From Bradyrhizobium sp. AUGA SZCCT0158 (GTDB lineage Bacteria; Pseudomonadota; Alphaproteobacteria; Rhizobiales; Xanthobacteraceae), in contig NZ_JAFCME010000037.1 in the NCBI RefSeq assembly GCF_018130065.1, forward strand, positions 1 to 52,163: 52,163 nt of DNA, in the 5' to 3' direction. Position 1 is the stretch's first letter; every line of letters starts with the position of its first letter. The notes under the pieces were generated by a model that made no database searches, was not told where the DNA came from, and was given only the letters and a program-made list of their open reading frames with translations. The position numbers were made by a program, and so were the translations under genes. Shown one piece after another: positions 9,055-17,338 of this stretch.

Positions 9055-9211
9055 GCCAATTTTCGGCCGATTTAACCTTGGCAAAGCCTAGCTTTACGTC
9101 ATCCCTTCCTCTATAAGCGCGGCCTTATCGGCATCGCAGCCCGTGCTTTGAAGCGCTGGGCGGTCTGCTACCTAGCACGATGCCCTCCGACAACACCCCT
9201 AGAGGACCGTT

Positions 9212-9397
9212 ATGGCCGTTCCCAGAAGAAAAACATCGCCCTCGCGGCGTGGCATGCGCCGCTCGGCGGACGCCCTGAAGAAGCCGACCTATGCCGAAGA
9301 CAAGGATTCGGGCGAATTGCGCCGTCCGCACCACCTCGACCTGAAGACCGGCATGTACAAGGGCCGGCAGGTTCTGAAGGCCAAGAAGGAATCCTGA
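9212..9397 (+). CDS. rpmF: 50S ribosomal protein L32
   Basis: At 61 residues with a basic, Ser/Arg-rich start (MAVPRRKTSPSRRGMRRSAD), this is a typical alphaproteobacterial L32 of the large ribosomal subunit. The zinc-binding cysteines of some L32 proteins are absent, as is usual in this group. It lies 157 bases after mtgA and probably has its own promoter, though I could not find a convincing -35/-10 pair with normal spacing. Confidence 0.95.
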   Translation: MAVPRRKTSPSRRGMRRSADALKKPTYAEDKDSGELRRPHHLDLKTGMYKGRQVLKAKKES

Positions 9398-9535
9398 TCG
9401 GGCCCAGGCTTGGCGCGGCGGTTCAGCCGTGCCTGCCTGAATTCGGCCAACGGATGGGGTAAGACGGTTCCCGGTGGCGAAGCGTGAAGCTTCGCCTTAG
9501 GAGCGTTCAAGTTTCCTTTAGTTAAGGCCTTGCCG

Positions 9536-10192
9536 ATGTCCATGGTCGGATTTCCGCTACTCCTGATTCCGCTCGCGATCTACAACATCATCGCCTTCCT
9601 GATGCCGGAAGTCGCTTTCGGCACGCCGCTGCTGAAGCTGATGCTGATGTCGGGCGTGGAATGGCAGGTGACGCTGAGCGACGTTCTGGTCGCGGTCGGC
9701 ATCTTCCTGTTGATGTTCGAAGTCATCAAAGGCGCGCGTCCCGGCGCGAAATATCTCACCGACCATCTGCTGTCGCTGATCGTGTTCGGCGCGGCCGCTG
9801 CCGAATTCGTGCTGTGGCCGAAGTTCGGCACCTCAACCTATTTCCTGCTGACGTCGCTTGCGCTGGTCGACTTCCTGTCCGGCCTTGCCTTGCGCACGCG
9901 GCGGCGTGCGGTCGTGGCGCCTGCGGTGTCCGCCAAGGGCACCAGAAGAGCTGAACCGGAGGCCGAGCCGCCAGTGGCCGAGCCGAAGCCAGAGCCTGCG
10001 CCGGCAAAAGCGCCAGCGCCGCCCGCAGCATCGGTCGCTGAATCAGTGCTGCTGGATCGCTCGGAACCGGCACCCGCACCTGCTGTCGCGCCCCATGCGG
10101 CTTCGCCGGAGGTCCCCTCGCCGGAAGTCCCCTCGCCGGGGATACAGCCGGGTAGCGGTACGACTCCGTCCCCGGACAAGCCGCCGCGCTGA
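9536..10192 (+). CDS. Membrane protein of unknown function with Pro/Ala-rich tail
   Basis: The protein has 218 residues from this ATG. The first ~120 residues hold four hydrophobic segments (around 4-22, 43-62, 72-92 and 97-115), then a Pro/Ala/Glu-rich tail of about 95 residues with repeated PEVPSPEVPSPG. The tail is low complexity and probably extends into the cytoplasm. AAGG eight bases upstream supports this ATG; TTG at 9530 and ATG at 9542 are alternatives. I do not recognise a named family. It is a single gene converging on the small gene at 10218-10505. Confidence 0.7.
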   Translation: MSMVGFPLLLIPLAIYNIIAFLMPEVAFGTPLLKLMLMSGVEWQVTLSDVLVAVGIFLLMFEVIKGARPGAKYLTDHLLSLIVFGAAAAEFVLWPKFGTSTYFLLTSLALVDFLSGLALRTRRRAVVAPAVSAKGTRRAEPEAEPPVAEPKPEPAPAKAPAPPAASVAESVLLDRSEPAPAPAVAPHAASPEVPSPEVPSPGIQPGSGTTPSPDKPPR

Positions 10193-10217
10193 CCGGTCGT
10201 CGGATCAGATTTCTTGC

Positions 10218-10505
10218 TCAGATGACCTGCCGGGTCCGCCGTGCCACGCTGCGGCGTTCCTGTGGGTGTGCGCCATAGGCCGCCTGCGCATCCTCGATCG
10301 AGGCACGTCGCATGCAGCGCGTTTGTGGGGCCTGGTCGGCGGTCGCGATCAGTTGAGTCAGAAAGGTCGGGTCGGGGCGCGCCATGGTCGCTTTCCGCGA
10401 CCAGTGCACCGGTTGGGTCACCGGCACGAGCGCGACACAGGCCGGCGCGTTGGCGTCGGAGACGTCTACGTCCAGGATATCTTCTGATCGTTCGGTATCC
10501 AGCAT
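10218..10505 (-). CDS. Small conserved-looking hypothetical protein
   Basis: This 95-residue protein starts MLDTERSEDILDVDVSD and ends in a basic tail (RRSVARRTRQVI). It is soluble, with no membrane segment and no motif I can name. Its length and alternating acidic/basic composition look like a real gene rather than a shadow, because no competing gene occupies the other strand. A TTG at 10517 would lengthen it by four residues. A relation to other small rhizobial proteins is only an impression. Confidence 0.55.
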   Translation of the reverse strand: MLDTERSEDILDVDVSDANAPACVALVPVTQPVHWSRKATMARPDPTFLTQLIATADQAPQTRCMRRASIEDAQAAYGAHPQERRSVARRTRQVI

Positions 10506-10759
10506 CGCACACCGCAACCGGCTAAAACTGTCACGTTTTGGGACGTGAAACCCTACTTCGATCTGCTCCTCGCAAGGCCTATGCCGATACGTGGCGGTTG
10601 GTTCCCGAAGGTTTGCGACAGCCGCAAAACGTGGTTTCCAGATTATTTATCAACTTTGCCTAGCGTCAGATTCGATAGAACCACTATCCTCAGGCTAGCC
10701 AGAATCACCTTGCTTGTCTTTGGCCTGTCTTTGGGCTGTCCCGAATCGAGGCGACTTCG

Positions 10760-12451
10760 ATGTCCGCTGTCCCGCAAGCCTCCAGCATCCTCGCTTCGCT
10801 CGGGCAGGCCAGTTTCGTCTGGGATCTCGCCGCCGACAGCATCGTCTGGAGCGATAACGCCGCCTCCGTCTTTACCGACATCGCCCCGGAAGCGCTGGCC
10901 AGCGGCGCCGGGTTCGCCAAGCTGATCGAGCCGAAAGGGTCGATCCGGTCAGACGCGCTGGGTCACACGGCCCCGGCACGCGGCGGCGAGGGCACAGCCT
11001 ACCGGATCGAATATGGCGTGCGGGCCTCGACCTCCGCGCCCGTGATCTGGATCGAGGAAACCGGCTGCTGGTTCGCCGGCGCCGACGGCAAGCCGGCGCG
11101 CGCGCAAGGCGTCGTCCGCGTCGACAATGAGCGCCGCGCCCGCGATGAGCAGCTCGTGCGGCTCTCGCGGCACGACCCGCTGACCGGCGAACTCAATCGC
11201 ACCCATTTGATCGCGGCGCTCGCCGAGGCGATCGAGGAAGCCGCGCGCTTCCGCTCGTCCTGCGCCTTCATGCTGATTGGCATCGACCATCTGGCGCGCG
11301 TCAACGACGCTTTCGGCTTCGATGTCGCCGATGGCGTGATCGCGGAAGTCGGAAAACGTATTCGTGCGCGGCTGCGCGGTGGCGACGTGCTCGGACGATT
11401 CTCCGGCAACAAATTCGGGCTGATCCTGCGCAACTGCACCGTCGACGACACCAATGTCGCGGCCGAGCGGTTTCTCGCCGGCATTCGCGACGAGGTGGTG
11501 CCGACCGTGTCCGGCCCGGTGTCGGTAACCGCGTCGATCGGCGCGATCAGTATCCCGCGTTACGCCCGCAGCGCCGATGAGGCCGTCACCCGCGCCCAGG
11601 AAACGCTGGATGGCGCCAAGGGCCGCCGTGCCGGATCATTTTCGCTGTGGAAGCCCAATGTGGAGCGCGACGCGCAGCGCCGCGTCAACATCCGCGTCAC
11701 CGACGAAATCGTCACCGCGCTGAACGAGCGTCGGATCGTGACCGCGTTCGAGCCGGTGGTCGAAGCGCGCTCGCGCCAGCCGGCGTTCTACGAATGCCTG
11801 GTGCGGATGGAGCAGGCCAACGGCCAGGCGTTGCTGGCACCGGATATCGTCCCCGTCGCGGAACGACTTGGCCTGATCCGGCTGGTCGATCACCGCGTGC
11901 TGGAGCTCGCGGTCGCCGAACTCGCGGCGTCACCGAACGTACAGCTCAGCCTCAACATCTCACCCGACACCACGATGGATCCGGACTGGTCGGCCTCGAT
12001 CGAATCCCTGATGCGTGCGCATCCGGGTGTGGCCGAACGGCTGATCGTGGAAATCACCGAGACCGTTGCGATCCAGGATATCGACGACATCAGGGGCTTC
12101 GTCACCCGCTTGAAGAATTTCGGCAGCCGGATCGCGATCGATGATTTCGGCGCCGGCTACACCTCGTTCCGGAATTTGCGCAAGCTCGGCGTCGACATCG
12201 TCAAGATCGACGGCGCCTTCGTGCAGAACATCGCGCGCTCGGCCGATGACCGCGCCTTCGTACAGACGCTGATCGACCTGGCGCGGCGGCTGCAGATCAA
12301 GACGGTGGCGGAATGGGTGCAGGACGAAGAGTCCGCGGTCATGCTGCGCGAATGGGGTTGCGATTACATCCAGGGCCGACTGATCGGCCTCGCCTCGCCG
12401 GAGCGGCCGTGGGCCGTGCCGGCCGGGACGGTGTTGCCCGCGGCGAGTTGA
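10760..12451 (+). CDS. EAL-domain c-di-GMP phosphodiesterase with degenerate GGDEF domain
   Basis: The 563-residue cytoplasmic protein has a PAS-like sensor region (about 10-125), a GGDEF-fold domain (130-295) and an EAL domain (310-550). The cyclase signature reads SGNKF at 215-219 instead of GGDEF, so cyclase activity should be lost; the domain may sense GTP or serve regulation. The EAL domain keeps the metal and catalytic positions: E345 (in ECLVR), N399, E431, D461 and D462 (IDDFGAGYTSF), K482, E518 and Q538. It is therefore probably an active c-di-GMP hydrolase. There is no membrane segment. It stands alone and converges on phaR across a large inverted repeat. Confidence 0.9.
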   Translation: MSAVPQASSILASLGQASFVWDLAADSIVWSDNAASVFTDIAPEALASGAGFAKLIEPKGSIRSDALGHTAPARGGEGTAYRIEYGVRASTSAPVIWIEETGCWFAGADGKPARAQGVVRVDNERRARDEQLVRLSRHDPLTGELNRTHLIAALAEAIEEAARFRSSCAFMLIGIDHLARVNDAFGFDVADGVIAEVGKRIRARLRGGDVLGRFSGNKFGLILRNCTVDDTNVAAERFLAGIRDEVVPTVSGPVSVTASIGAISIPRYARSADEAVTRAQETLDGAKGRRAGSFSLWKPNVERDAQRRVNIRVTDEIVTALNERRIVTAFEPVVEARSRQPAFYECLVRMEQANGQALLAPDIVPVAERLGLIRLVDHRVLELAVAELAASPNVQLSLNISPDTTMDPDWSASIESLMRAHPGVAERLIVEITETVAIQDIDDIRGFVTRLKNFGSRIAIDDFGAGYTSFRNLRKLGVDIVKIDGAFVQNIARSADDRAFVQTLIDLARRLQIKTVAEWVQDEESAVMLREWGCDYIQGRLIGLASPERPWAVPAGTVLPAAS

Positions 12452-12475
12452 AATTTCTTGCGCTGAACTATCAGC

Positions 12476-12628
12476 CGTCGTCCCGGACAAGCGAAGCGCG
12501 ATCTCAGATGCGCAATGCGCATCGGGGGACCCATACGCCGCGGCGCTGATGGTTATCGAAGGTATCTAACGCCAACGTGCTCACCGATGGGCCGCGGCGT
12601 ATGGGTCCCGGTCAAGCCCGGGACGACG
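12476..12628. repeat. Inverted repeat at a convergent gene junction
   Basis: CGTCGTCCCGG at 12476 and GGGACCCATACGCCGCGG further in are mirrored by CCGCGGCGTATGGGTCCC and CGGGACGACG ending at 12628. It sits between the EAL gene and phaR, which converge, and resembles the repeat at 1741-1865. Strong folding of any read-through RNA is expected. Confidence 0.7.
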
Positions 12629-12643
12629 TGGAGAGAGCGTACG

Positions 12644-13249
12644 CTACTCTTCCTTCTTCGGCTCTTTCGACATGCGCTCGAGGCGGTCCTGCATGTCTTT
12701 CATCTGACGGCGAAGGTCGTCGATGTTGTCTTCGGTGGCCGCCGGCTCCGGCGCTTTCTCGGGTTCGGCTGGCGTCACGCCGCCGCGCGGCGGCACGAAC
12801 GGCTTGAACATCGAGAACGTCTGCTGAAACAGTTCCATGTTGCGGCGGACGTGTTCTTCGAGCGGCGCGAACGGCGTTCCCGAGAACGTGTTGGTGAGCT
12901 GCTTGCGGAACTTTTCCTGTTCGCGCGTCAGCGTGTCGATCGATTGTTCCAGATATTTCGGAACCACCATCTGCATGCTGTCGCCGTAGAAGCGGATCAG
13001 CTGGCGCAGGAACGTGGTCGGCAGCAGATTCTGCCCCGCCTTGTTTTCCTGTTCGAAGATGATCTGCGCCAGCACCGAGCGGGTGATGTCGTCACCGGTC
13101 TTGGCGTCATAGACGAGAAAATCCTCGCCATCCTTCACCATCGCTGCGAGATCCTCGAGCGTCACATAGGTGCTGGTGCCGGTATTATAGAGCCGCCGGT
13201 TAGCGTATTTCTTGATCGTGGTGGGTTGGTCTGACTTGGCCATGGCCAT
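12644..13249 (-). CDS. phaR: Polyhydroxyalkanoate synthesis regulator
   Basis: The protein has 201 residues. The N-terminal PHB-accumulation regulatory domain is clear (TIKKYANRRLYNTGTSTYV, then FLVYDAKTGDDITRSVLAQII), and residues ~75-140 match the second PHB repressor segment. The C-terminal 60 residues are charged and end in a predicted coiled coil. PhaR proteins bind DNA and PHB granules and repress phasin and PHA genes when polymer is absent. The ATG at 13249 was chosen since the family starts just before TIKKYANRR; an ATG six bases further in is equally possible. It is divergent from phaA, and the 308-base space between them is a likely control region. Confidence 0.93.
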   Translation of the reverse strand: MAMAKSDQPTTIKKYANRRLYNTGTSTYVTLEDLAAMVKDGEDFLVYDAKTGDDITRSVLAQIIFEQENKAGQNLLPTTFLRQLIRFYGDSMQMVVPKYLEQSIDTLTREQEKFRKQLTNTFSGTPFAPLEEHVRRNMELFQQTFSMFKPFVPPRGGVTPAEPEKAPEPAATEDNIDDLRRQMKDMQDRLERMSKEPKKEE

Positions 13250-13557
13250 GGGGCTCACACATCCATACCGAGAGCGGGGAACCCGACGGGCATCACCGGC
13301 GGGCAGACGAGCAACGCAACGCAACAAAGTAAGCATTTTCAATGCGGCTCGGCTACCGTTTTGTGCGGCACGGTTAATTCCAAGGCATGGGGACTGCTAT
13401 GGAAACTGCCAGGGACGCTACTTTGAATGCGCCGCGGCGTGATTTTCCCCTCTGGCCGATTGACACAAGATGCCTAGGTTAACAGGATGGTCCCAAGAGA
13501 CAGGCCCGCCATCCGGCCGCCCGCCGTCGAGAAACCTCAAGCCCACAGGAGATGTCC
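13250..13557. promoter_or_regulatory. Divergent phaR-phaA control region
   Basis: These 308 bases lie between phaR and phaA and hold no gene I can support. TTGACA at 13460-13465 with CAGGAT 17 bases further is a possible sigma-70 promoter for phaA; the -10 match is poor. AGGAG at 13547-13551 is the phaA ribosome binding site and decides its start at 13558 rather than 13552. No PhaR operator was identified. Confidence 0.4.
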
Positions 13558-14736
13558 ATGTCAGACGATGTCGTCATCGTCAGCGCCGCCCGCACCCCGG
13601 TCGGCAGCTTCAACGGCGCGTTCGCCACCACCCCGGCCCATGATCTCGGCGCCATCGCCATCAAGGCCGCGCTGGAGCGGGCTGGCATCGAGCCGGGCCG
13701 CGTGTCCGAAGTCATCATGGGCCAGATCCTGACCGCGGCGCAGGGCCAGAACCCCGCCCGCCAGGCCTCGATCGCGGCCGGCATCCCGGTGGAAAGCCCG
13801 GCCTGGGGCGTCAACCAGCTCTGCGGCTCGGGCCTGCGCACCGTTGCGCTCGGCTATCAGGCGCTGCTCAACGGCGATTCGGAAATCGTCGTCGCCGGCG
13901 GCCAGGAATCCATGAGCATGGCCCCGCACGCGCAATATCTGCGTGGCGGCGTCAAGATGGGCGGCCTCGAACTGGTCGACACCATGATCAAGGACGGCCT
14001 GTGGGACGCCTTCAACGGCTACCACATGGGCAACACCGCCGAGAACGTCGCGCGGCAGTACCAGATCACCCGCGCGCAGCAGGACGAGTTCGCGGTTCAT
14101 TCGCAGAACAAGGCCGAGGCTGCGCAGAAGGCCGGCAAGTTCAATGACGAGATCACCCCCGTCACCATCAAGTCCCGCAAGGGCGACATCATCGTCAGCG
14201 CCGACGAATATCCGCGCCATGGCGCCACCGTCGACGCGATGGCCAAGCTGAAGCCTGCCTTCGAGAAGGACGGCACGGTCACCGCCGGCAGCGCCTCCGG
14301 CATCAATGACGGCGCCGCCGCTGTGGTGCTGATGACCGCCAAGCAGGCGGCCAAGGAAGGCAAGAAGGTTCTCGGCCGCATCGTCTCCTGGGGCCAGGCC
14401 GGCGTCGATCCCAAGATCATGGGCACCGGCCCGATCCCGGCTTCCCGCGCCGCGCTGAAGAGGGCCGGCTGGAACATCGCTGATCTGGACCTGATCGAGG
14501 CCAATGAAGCGTTCGCGGCACAGGCCTGCGCGGTCAACAAGGACCTCGGCTGGGATACCTCCAAGGTCAATGTCAATGGCGGCGCGATCGCGATCGGTCA
14601 TCCCGTCGGCGCTTCCGGCGCCCGCGTGCTGGTGACGCTGCTGCACGAAATGCAGAAGCGCGATGCCAAGAAGGGCCTTGCCACACTGTGCATCGGCGGC
14701 GGCATGGGCATTGCCATGTGCATCGCACGCGACTGA
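13558..14736 (+). CDS. phaA: Acetyl-CoA acetyltransferase (beta-ketothiolase)
   Basis: The 392-residue protein is a full-length biosynthetic thiolase. The nucleophilic cysteine is C89 in NQLCGSGLR; the C-terminal motifs VNGGAIAIGHPVGASGAR and CIGGGMGIAMCI carry the catalytic His and second Cys. It condenses two acetyl-CoA to acetoacetyl-CoA, the first step of polyhydroxybutyrate synthesis, in the cytoplasm. The ATG at 13558 sits seven bases after AGGAG. phaB follows on the same strand after 265 bases containing a repeat and a hairpin, so the two may be separately transcribed. The PHA synthase gene phaC is not in the window. Confidence 0.95.
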   Translation: MSDDVVIVSAARTPVGSFNGAFATTPAHDLGAIAIKAALERAGIEPGRVSEVIMGQILTAAQGQNPARQASIAAGIPVESPAWGVNQLCGSGLRTVALGYQALLNGDSEIVVAGGQESMSMAPHAQYLRGGVKMGGLELVDTMIKDGLWDAFNGYHMGNTAENVARQYQITRAQQDEFAVHSQNKAEAAQKAGKFNDEITPVTIKSRKGDIIVSADEYPRHGATVDAMAKLKPAFEKDGTVTAGSASGINDGAAAVVLMTAKQAAKEGKKVLGRIVSWGQAGVDPKIMGTGPIPASRAALKRAGWNIADLDLIEANEAFAAQACAVNKDLGWDTSKVNVNGGAIAIGHPVGASGARVLVTLLHEMQKRDAKKGLATLCIGGGMGIAMCIARD

Positions 14737-14742
14737 ACCATA

Positions 14743-14786
14743 GTGTTTTCAAGCGAAGTGGGTACCGGTTTGCGTCAAGAAAACGC
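14743..14786. repeat. Short palindromic intergenic repeat, copy 2
   Basis: GTGTTTTC (14743-14750) and GAAAACGC (14779-14786) flank AAGTGGGTACCGGTTTGCGT, closely matching the copy at 6508-6551. It lies directly after the phaA stop codon. Confidence 0.75.
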
Positions 14787-14863
14787 GTACAGATAAAAGG
14801 CAGTTGGGATGCGTTGTTGATGAAAACTTCATCTGTCAACCACGGTTCAAATCGATAAAACTG

Positions 14864-14890
14864 AAATGCCCGGTCTTGCGCCGGGCATTT
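14864..14890 (+). terminator. Rho-independent terminator after phaA
   Basis: A perfect 10-base stem, AAATGCCCGG with CCGGGCATTT, has a 7-base loop and ends in a short T run. It lies between phaA and phaB and should at least reduce read-through from phaA. Confidence 0.65.
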
Positions 14891-15001
14891 TCATCTCTGG
14901 TACGTTGTCGAGTGAGAGAACGCGCCGCACTTTGAAGAGCAGGCTTCGTCAATGACCGGGACAATTCCGGCTCGTAAAAAGACCACCAAGGAGGACTACG
15001 C

Positions 15002-15727
15002 ATGGCACGTGTTGCATTGGTTACGGGGGGCACGAGGGGCATTGGTGCTGCGATCAGCAAATCGCTGAAGGCGGCGGGCTACAAGGTTGCGGCGAGCTAT
15101 GCCGGCAATGACGCCGCGGCGGAGAAATTCAAATCGGAGACCGGCATTCCCGTTTACAAATGGGACGTCAGCTCGTTCGACGCCTGTGCGGCCGGCGTCA
15201 AGCAGGTCGAGGCCGATCTCGGCCCGGTCGACGTGCTGATCAACAATGCCGGCATCACCAAGGACGGCGCCTTCCACAAGATGACGCTCGAGCAGTGGAA
15301 CGCGGTCATCAACACCAATCTCGGCTCGCTGTTCAACATGACCCGCCAGGTGATCGAAGGCATGCGCGCCCGCAAGTTCGGCCGCGTCATCAACATCTCC
15401 TCGATCAACGGCCAGAAGGGACAGTTCGGCCAGGTCAATTACTCGGCGGCCAAGGCCGGCGACATCGGCTTCACCAAGGCGCTGGCGCTGGAGAACGCCA
15501 AGGGCGGCATCACCGTGAACGCGATCTGCCCCGGCTACATCAACACCGAAATGGTGCAGGCGGTGCCGAAGGACGTGCTGGAGAAGAGCATCCTGCCGCT
15601 GATCCCGGTCAATCGCCTCGGCGAGCCCGAAGAAATCGCCCGCGCGGTGGTCTTCCTCGCCGCCGACGAGGCCGGCGCCATCACCGGCTCGACGCTGACG
15701 ATCAACGGCGGGCAGTACATGGTGTGA
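15002..15727 (+). CDS. phaB: Acetoacetyl-CoA reductase
   Basis: A 241-residue short-chain dehydrogenase with the cofactor motif TGGTRGIG at residues 8-15, NNAG near 82, and the catalytic Ser-Tyr-Lys in SSINGQKGQFGQVNYSAAK. Length and the SINGQKGQFGQ segment fit PhaB, the NADPH-dependent enzyme that reduces acetoacetyl-CoA to (R)-3-hydroxybutyryl-CoA for polyhydroxybutyrate. AAGGAGG precedes the ATG at good spacing. It follows phaA after a hairpin terminator, so it may have its own promoter. Confidence 0.95.
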   Translation: MARVALVTGGTRGIGAAISKSLKAAGYKVAASYAGNDAAAEKFKSETGIPVYKWDVSSFDACAAGVKQVEADLGPVDVLINNAGITKDGAFHKMTLEQWNAVINTNLGSLFNMTRQVIEGMRARKFGRVINISSINGQKGQFGQVNYSAAKAGDIGFTKALALENAKGGITVNAICPGYINTEMVQAVPKDVLEKSILPLIPVNRLGEPEEIARAVVFLAADEAGAITGSTLTINGGQYMV

Positions 15728-15823
15728 TTTGACGCAGTCATTCCGGGACACGCGGTAACGCGTGGACCCGGAATCTCGAGATTCCGGGCCCGGTCGCTCG
15801 CAGCCACAATCTATCAAGAAGTC

Positions 15824-15907
15824 GTCATGCCCGGCCTTGTGCCGGGCATCCACGTCTTTACAACTCAACAAGAAGACGTGGATGGCCGGGACAAGCCCGG
15901 CCATGAC
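15824..15907. repeat. Long inverted repeat, 35-base arms
   Basis: The arms 15824-15858 and 15873-15907 are complementary at 31 of 35 positions by my count, around a 14-base loop; they read GTCATGCCCGGCCTTGTGCC and GGCCGGGACAAGCCCGGCCA in part. Mismatches fall in paired C/G positions, as though the arms evolved symmetrically. It lies between phaB and the DMT exporter and is probably a dispersed rhizobial palindrome; it may also end phaB transcription. Confidence 0.75.
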
Positions 15908-15936
15908 GGAAAAATCTCGCACCGTTGCCGGCCAAG

Positions 15937-16812
15937 ATGACTCCCCGTACCGCCACACTTATCGGACTGACCGCGATCCTGATGTGGTCGCTGCTGTCGG
16001 TCCTGACGGTTGCGACCGGGAAAATTCCGGCGTTTCAGCTCGCGGCGATGACGTTCGCGATCGGGGCGGCGGTCGCTTTCATCAGCTTCATCTGGCGGCC
16101 CGCGGCCTTCGCCGCGTTACGGCAATCGCCGACCGCGTGGGTGGTCGGCGTCGGCGGGCTGTTCGGCTATCACGCGCTGTATTTCCTGGCGCTGCGCTTT
16201 GCACCGCCGGCCGAAGCCGGTCTCTTGAATTATCTCTGGCCGCTTTTGATCGTGCTGTTCTCCTCGCTGCTGCCGGGCGAGCGGCTGGCGGCGCATCACA
16301 TCGTCGGCGCGCTGCTCGGTCTCGCCGGCACGGTGTTGCTGTTGTCAGGCAATAGCGGCGGCGGCTTTGCGCCGGCGCAGATTCCGGGACTGGCGGCGGC
16401 CTTCGTCGCCGCCTTTGTGTGGGCGGCCTATTCGGTGATGTCGCGCAAGCTCAAGGCGGTGCCGACCGATGCGGTGGCCGGCTTCTGCCTTGCCACCGCA
16501 CTGCTCGCGGCTCTCGTCCACCGCATGGTCGAGACCACGGTCTGGCCGGAAACGTCAGGGCAATGGCTTGCCATTATCGCACTCGGCGTCGGCCCGGTCG
16601 GCGCCGCGTTCTTTACCTGGGACATCGGCATGAAGCGCGGCGACATCCGCGTGCTCGGCGCTGCGTCTTACGCAACACCGTTACTGTCGACCGCGTTTTT
16701 GATCCTCGCAGGCTTTGCCACGGCCAGTGCTACGATTGCGATTGCCGCGATCCTGATCGCCGGCGGCGGCCTGATCGCGGCAAAGGATATGGTGTGGAGG
16801 AAAGGACCGTAG
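15937..16812 (+). CDS. DMT-family (EamA) transporter, YddG-like exporter
   Basis: The 291-residue protein is hydrophobic throughout, with about ten predicted membrane helices arranged as two EamA repeats (roughly 10-145 and 155-288). The segments GYHALYFLALRFAPPAEAGLLNYLWPL and GAASYATPLLST (quoted in pieces) are typical of the drug/metabolite exporters related to the aromatic amino-acid exporter YddG. The substrate is not certain. ATG at 15937 is preferred over an upstream TTG at 15925. Its stop codon lies within the left arm of an inverted repeat shared with the convergent cupin gene. Confidence 0.85.
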   Translation: MTPRTATLIGLTAILMWSLLSVLTVATGKIPAFQLAAMTFAIGAAVAFISFIWRPAAFAALRQSPTAWVVGVGGLFGYHALYFLALRFAPPAEAGLLNYLWPLLIVLFSSLLPGERLAAHHIVGALLGLAGTVLLLSGNSGGGFAPAQIPGLAAAFVAAFVWAAYSVMSRKLKAVPTDAVAGFCLATALLAALVHRMVETTVWPETSGQWLAIIALGVGPVGAAFFTWDIGMKRGDIRVLGAASYATPLLSTAFLILAGFATASATIAIAAILIAGGGLIAAKDMVWRKGP

Positions 16813-16891
16813 GATGGGTGGAGCGCAGCGATACCCATCATCTCACCGCACGGACGCAATTGATGGGTATCGCTTCGCTCCACCCATCCTA
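16810..16891. repeat. Inverted repeat containing both convergent stop codons
   Basis: The 31-base arms 16810-16840 and 16861-16891 match with one mismatch. The left arm begins with the TAG stop of the exporter gene and the right arm ends with the TAG stop of the cupin gene on the other strand. The loop is 20 bases. It can serve as a hairpin for transcripts from both sides. Confidence 0.85.
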
Positions 16892-17338
16892 CGAAGAAGG
16901 CTCCCAATCCTTCGGCGCCATCTCGAATGTCGCAAAATCGAATCCCGGCGCCACCGTGCAGCCGACCAAGGTCCAGTCGCCGGTGCTCTCGGCGGCTTGC
17001 CAAGTGTCGGGCGGCACGATCGCCTGCGGCTGTTCGCCGGCGGCTAGATTCGGGCCGAGCCTGAAACTCCATTGCCCGTCATCGTCGGCGATTTTCAACG
17101 TCAGCGCGCTGCCGGCATAGTAATGCCAGACCTCGACGGCATCGATGCGATGCCAGTGCGAGCGCTCGCCGCGCGCCAGCAGGAAATAGATCGCGGTGGA
17201 TCGCGAACGGCCGCTCGCATCGGTGCGGGAATCGCGAAACGTCTCGCGATAATGCCCGCCTTCCGGATGCGGCTTCAGGTCGAGCCGCGCGATGATCTCG
17301 GCGGCACTTGTCTCGGCAGTACCTGCCGGGAGCGTCAT
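16889..17338 (-). CDS. DUF985 cupin-fold protein
   Basis: The 149-residue protein shows the DUF985/cupin-5 signature: HPEGGHYRETFR near residue 23, SHWHRIDAVEVWHYYAG near 58, and PPDTWQAAE. It is a small beta-barrel that probably binds a metal or sugar-like ligand; no activity is established for most members. Its ATG overlaps the gloB stop codon (ATGA), so it is translated from the gloB transcript. Linkage to a glyoxalase suggests a detoxification or metabolite-repair role, which is inference only. Confidence 0.85.
   Translation of the reverse strand: MTLPAGTAETSAAEIIARLDLKPHPEGGHYRETFRDSRTDASGRSRSTAIYFLLARGERSHWHRIDAVEVWHYYAGSALTLKIADDDGQWSFRLGPNLAAGEQPQAIVPPDTWQAAESTGDWTLVGCTVAPGFDFATFEMAPKDWEPSS

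Noticed and set aside
9078..9116. TTGGCA and CTATAA as an rpmF promoter.
   Set aside because: The spacing is 27 bases, far from the usual 16-18.
13561..14646. A 361-codon antisense frame across phaA.
   Set aside because: The thiolase is certain; the antisense product is repetitive Gly/Asp/Ala/Val with no motifs.
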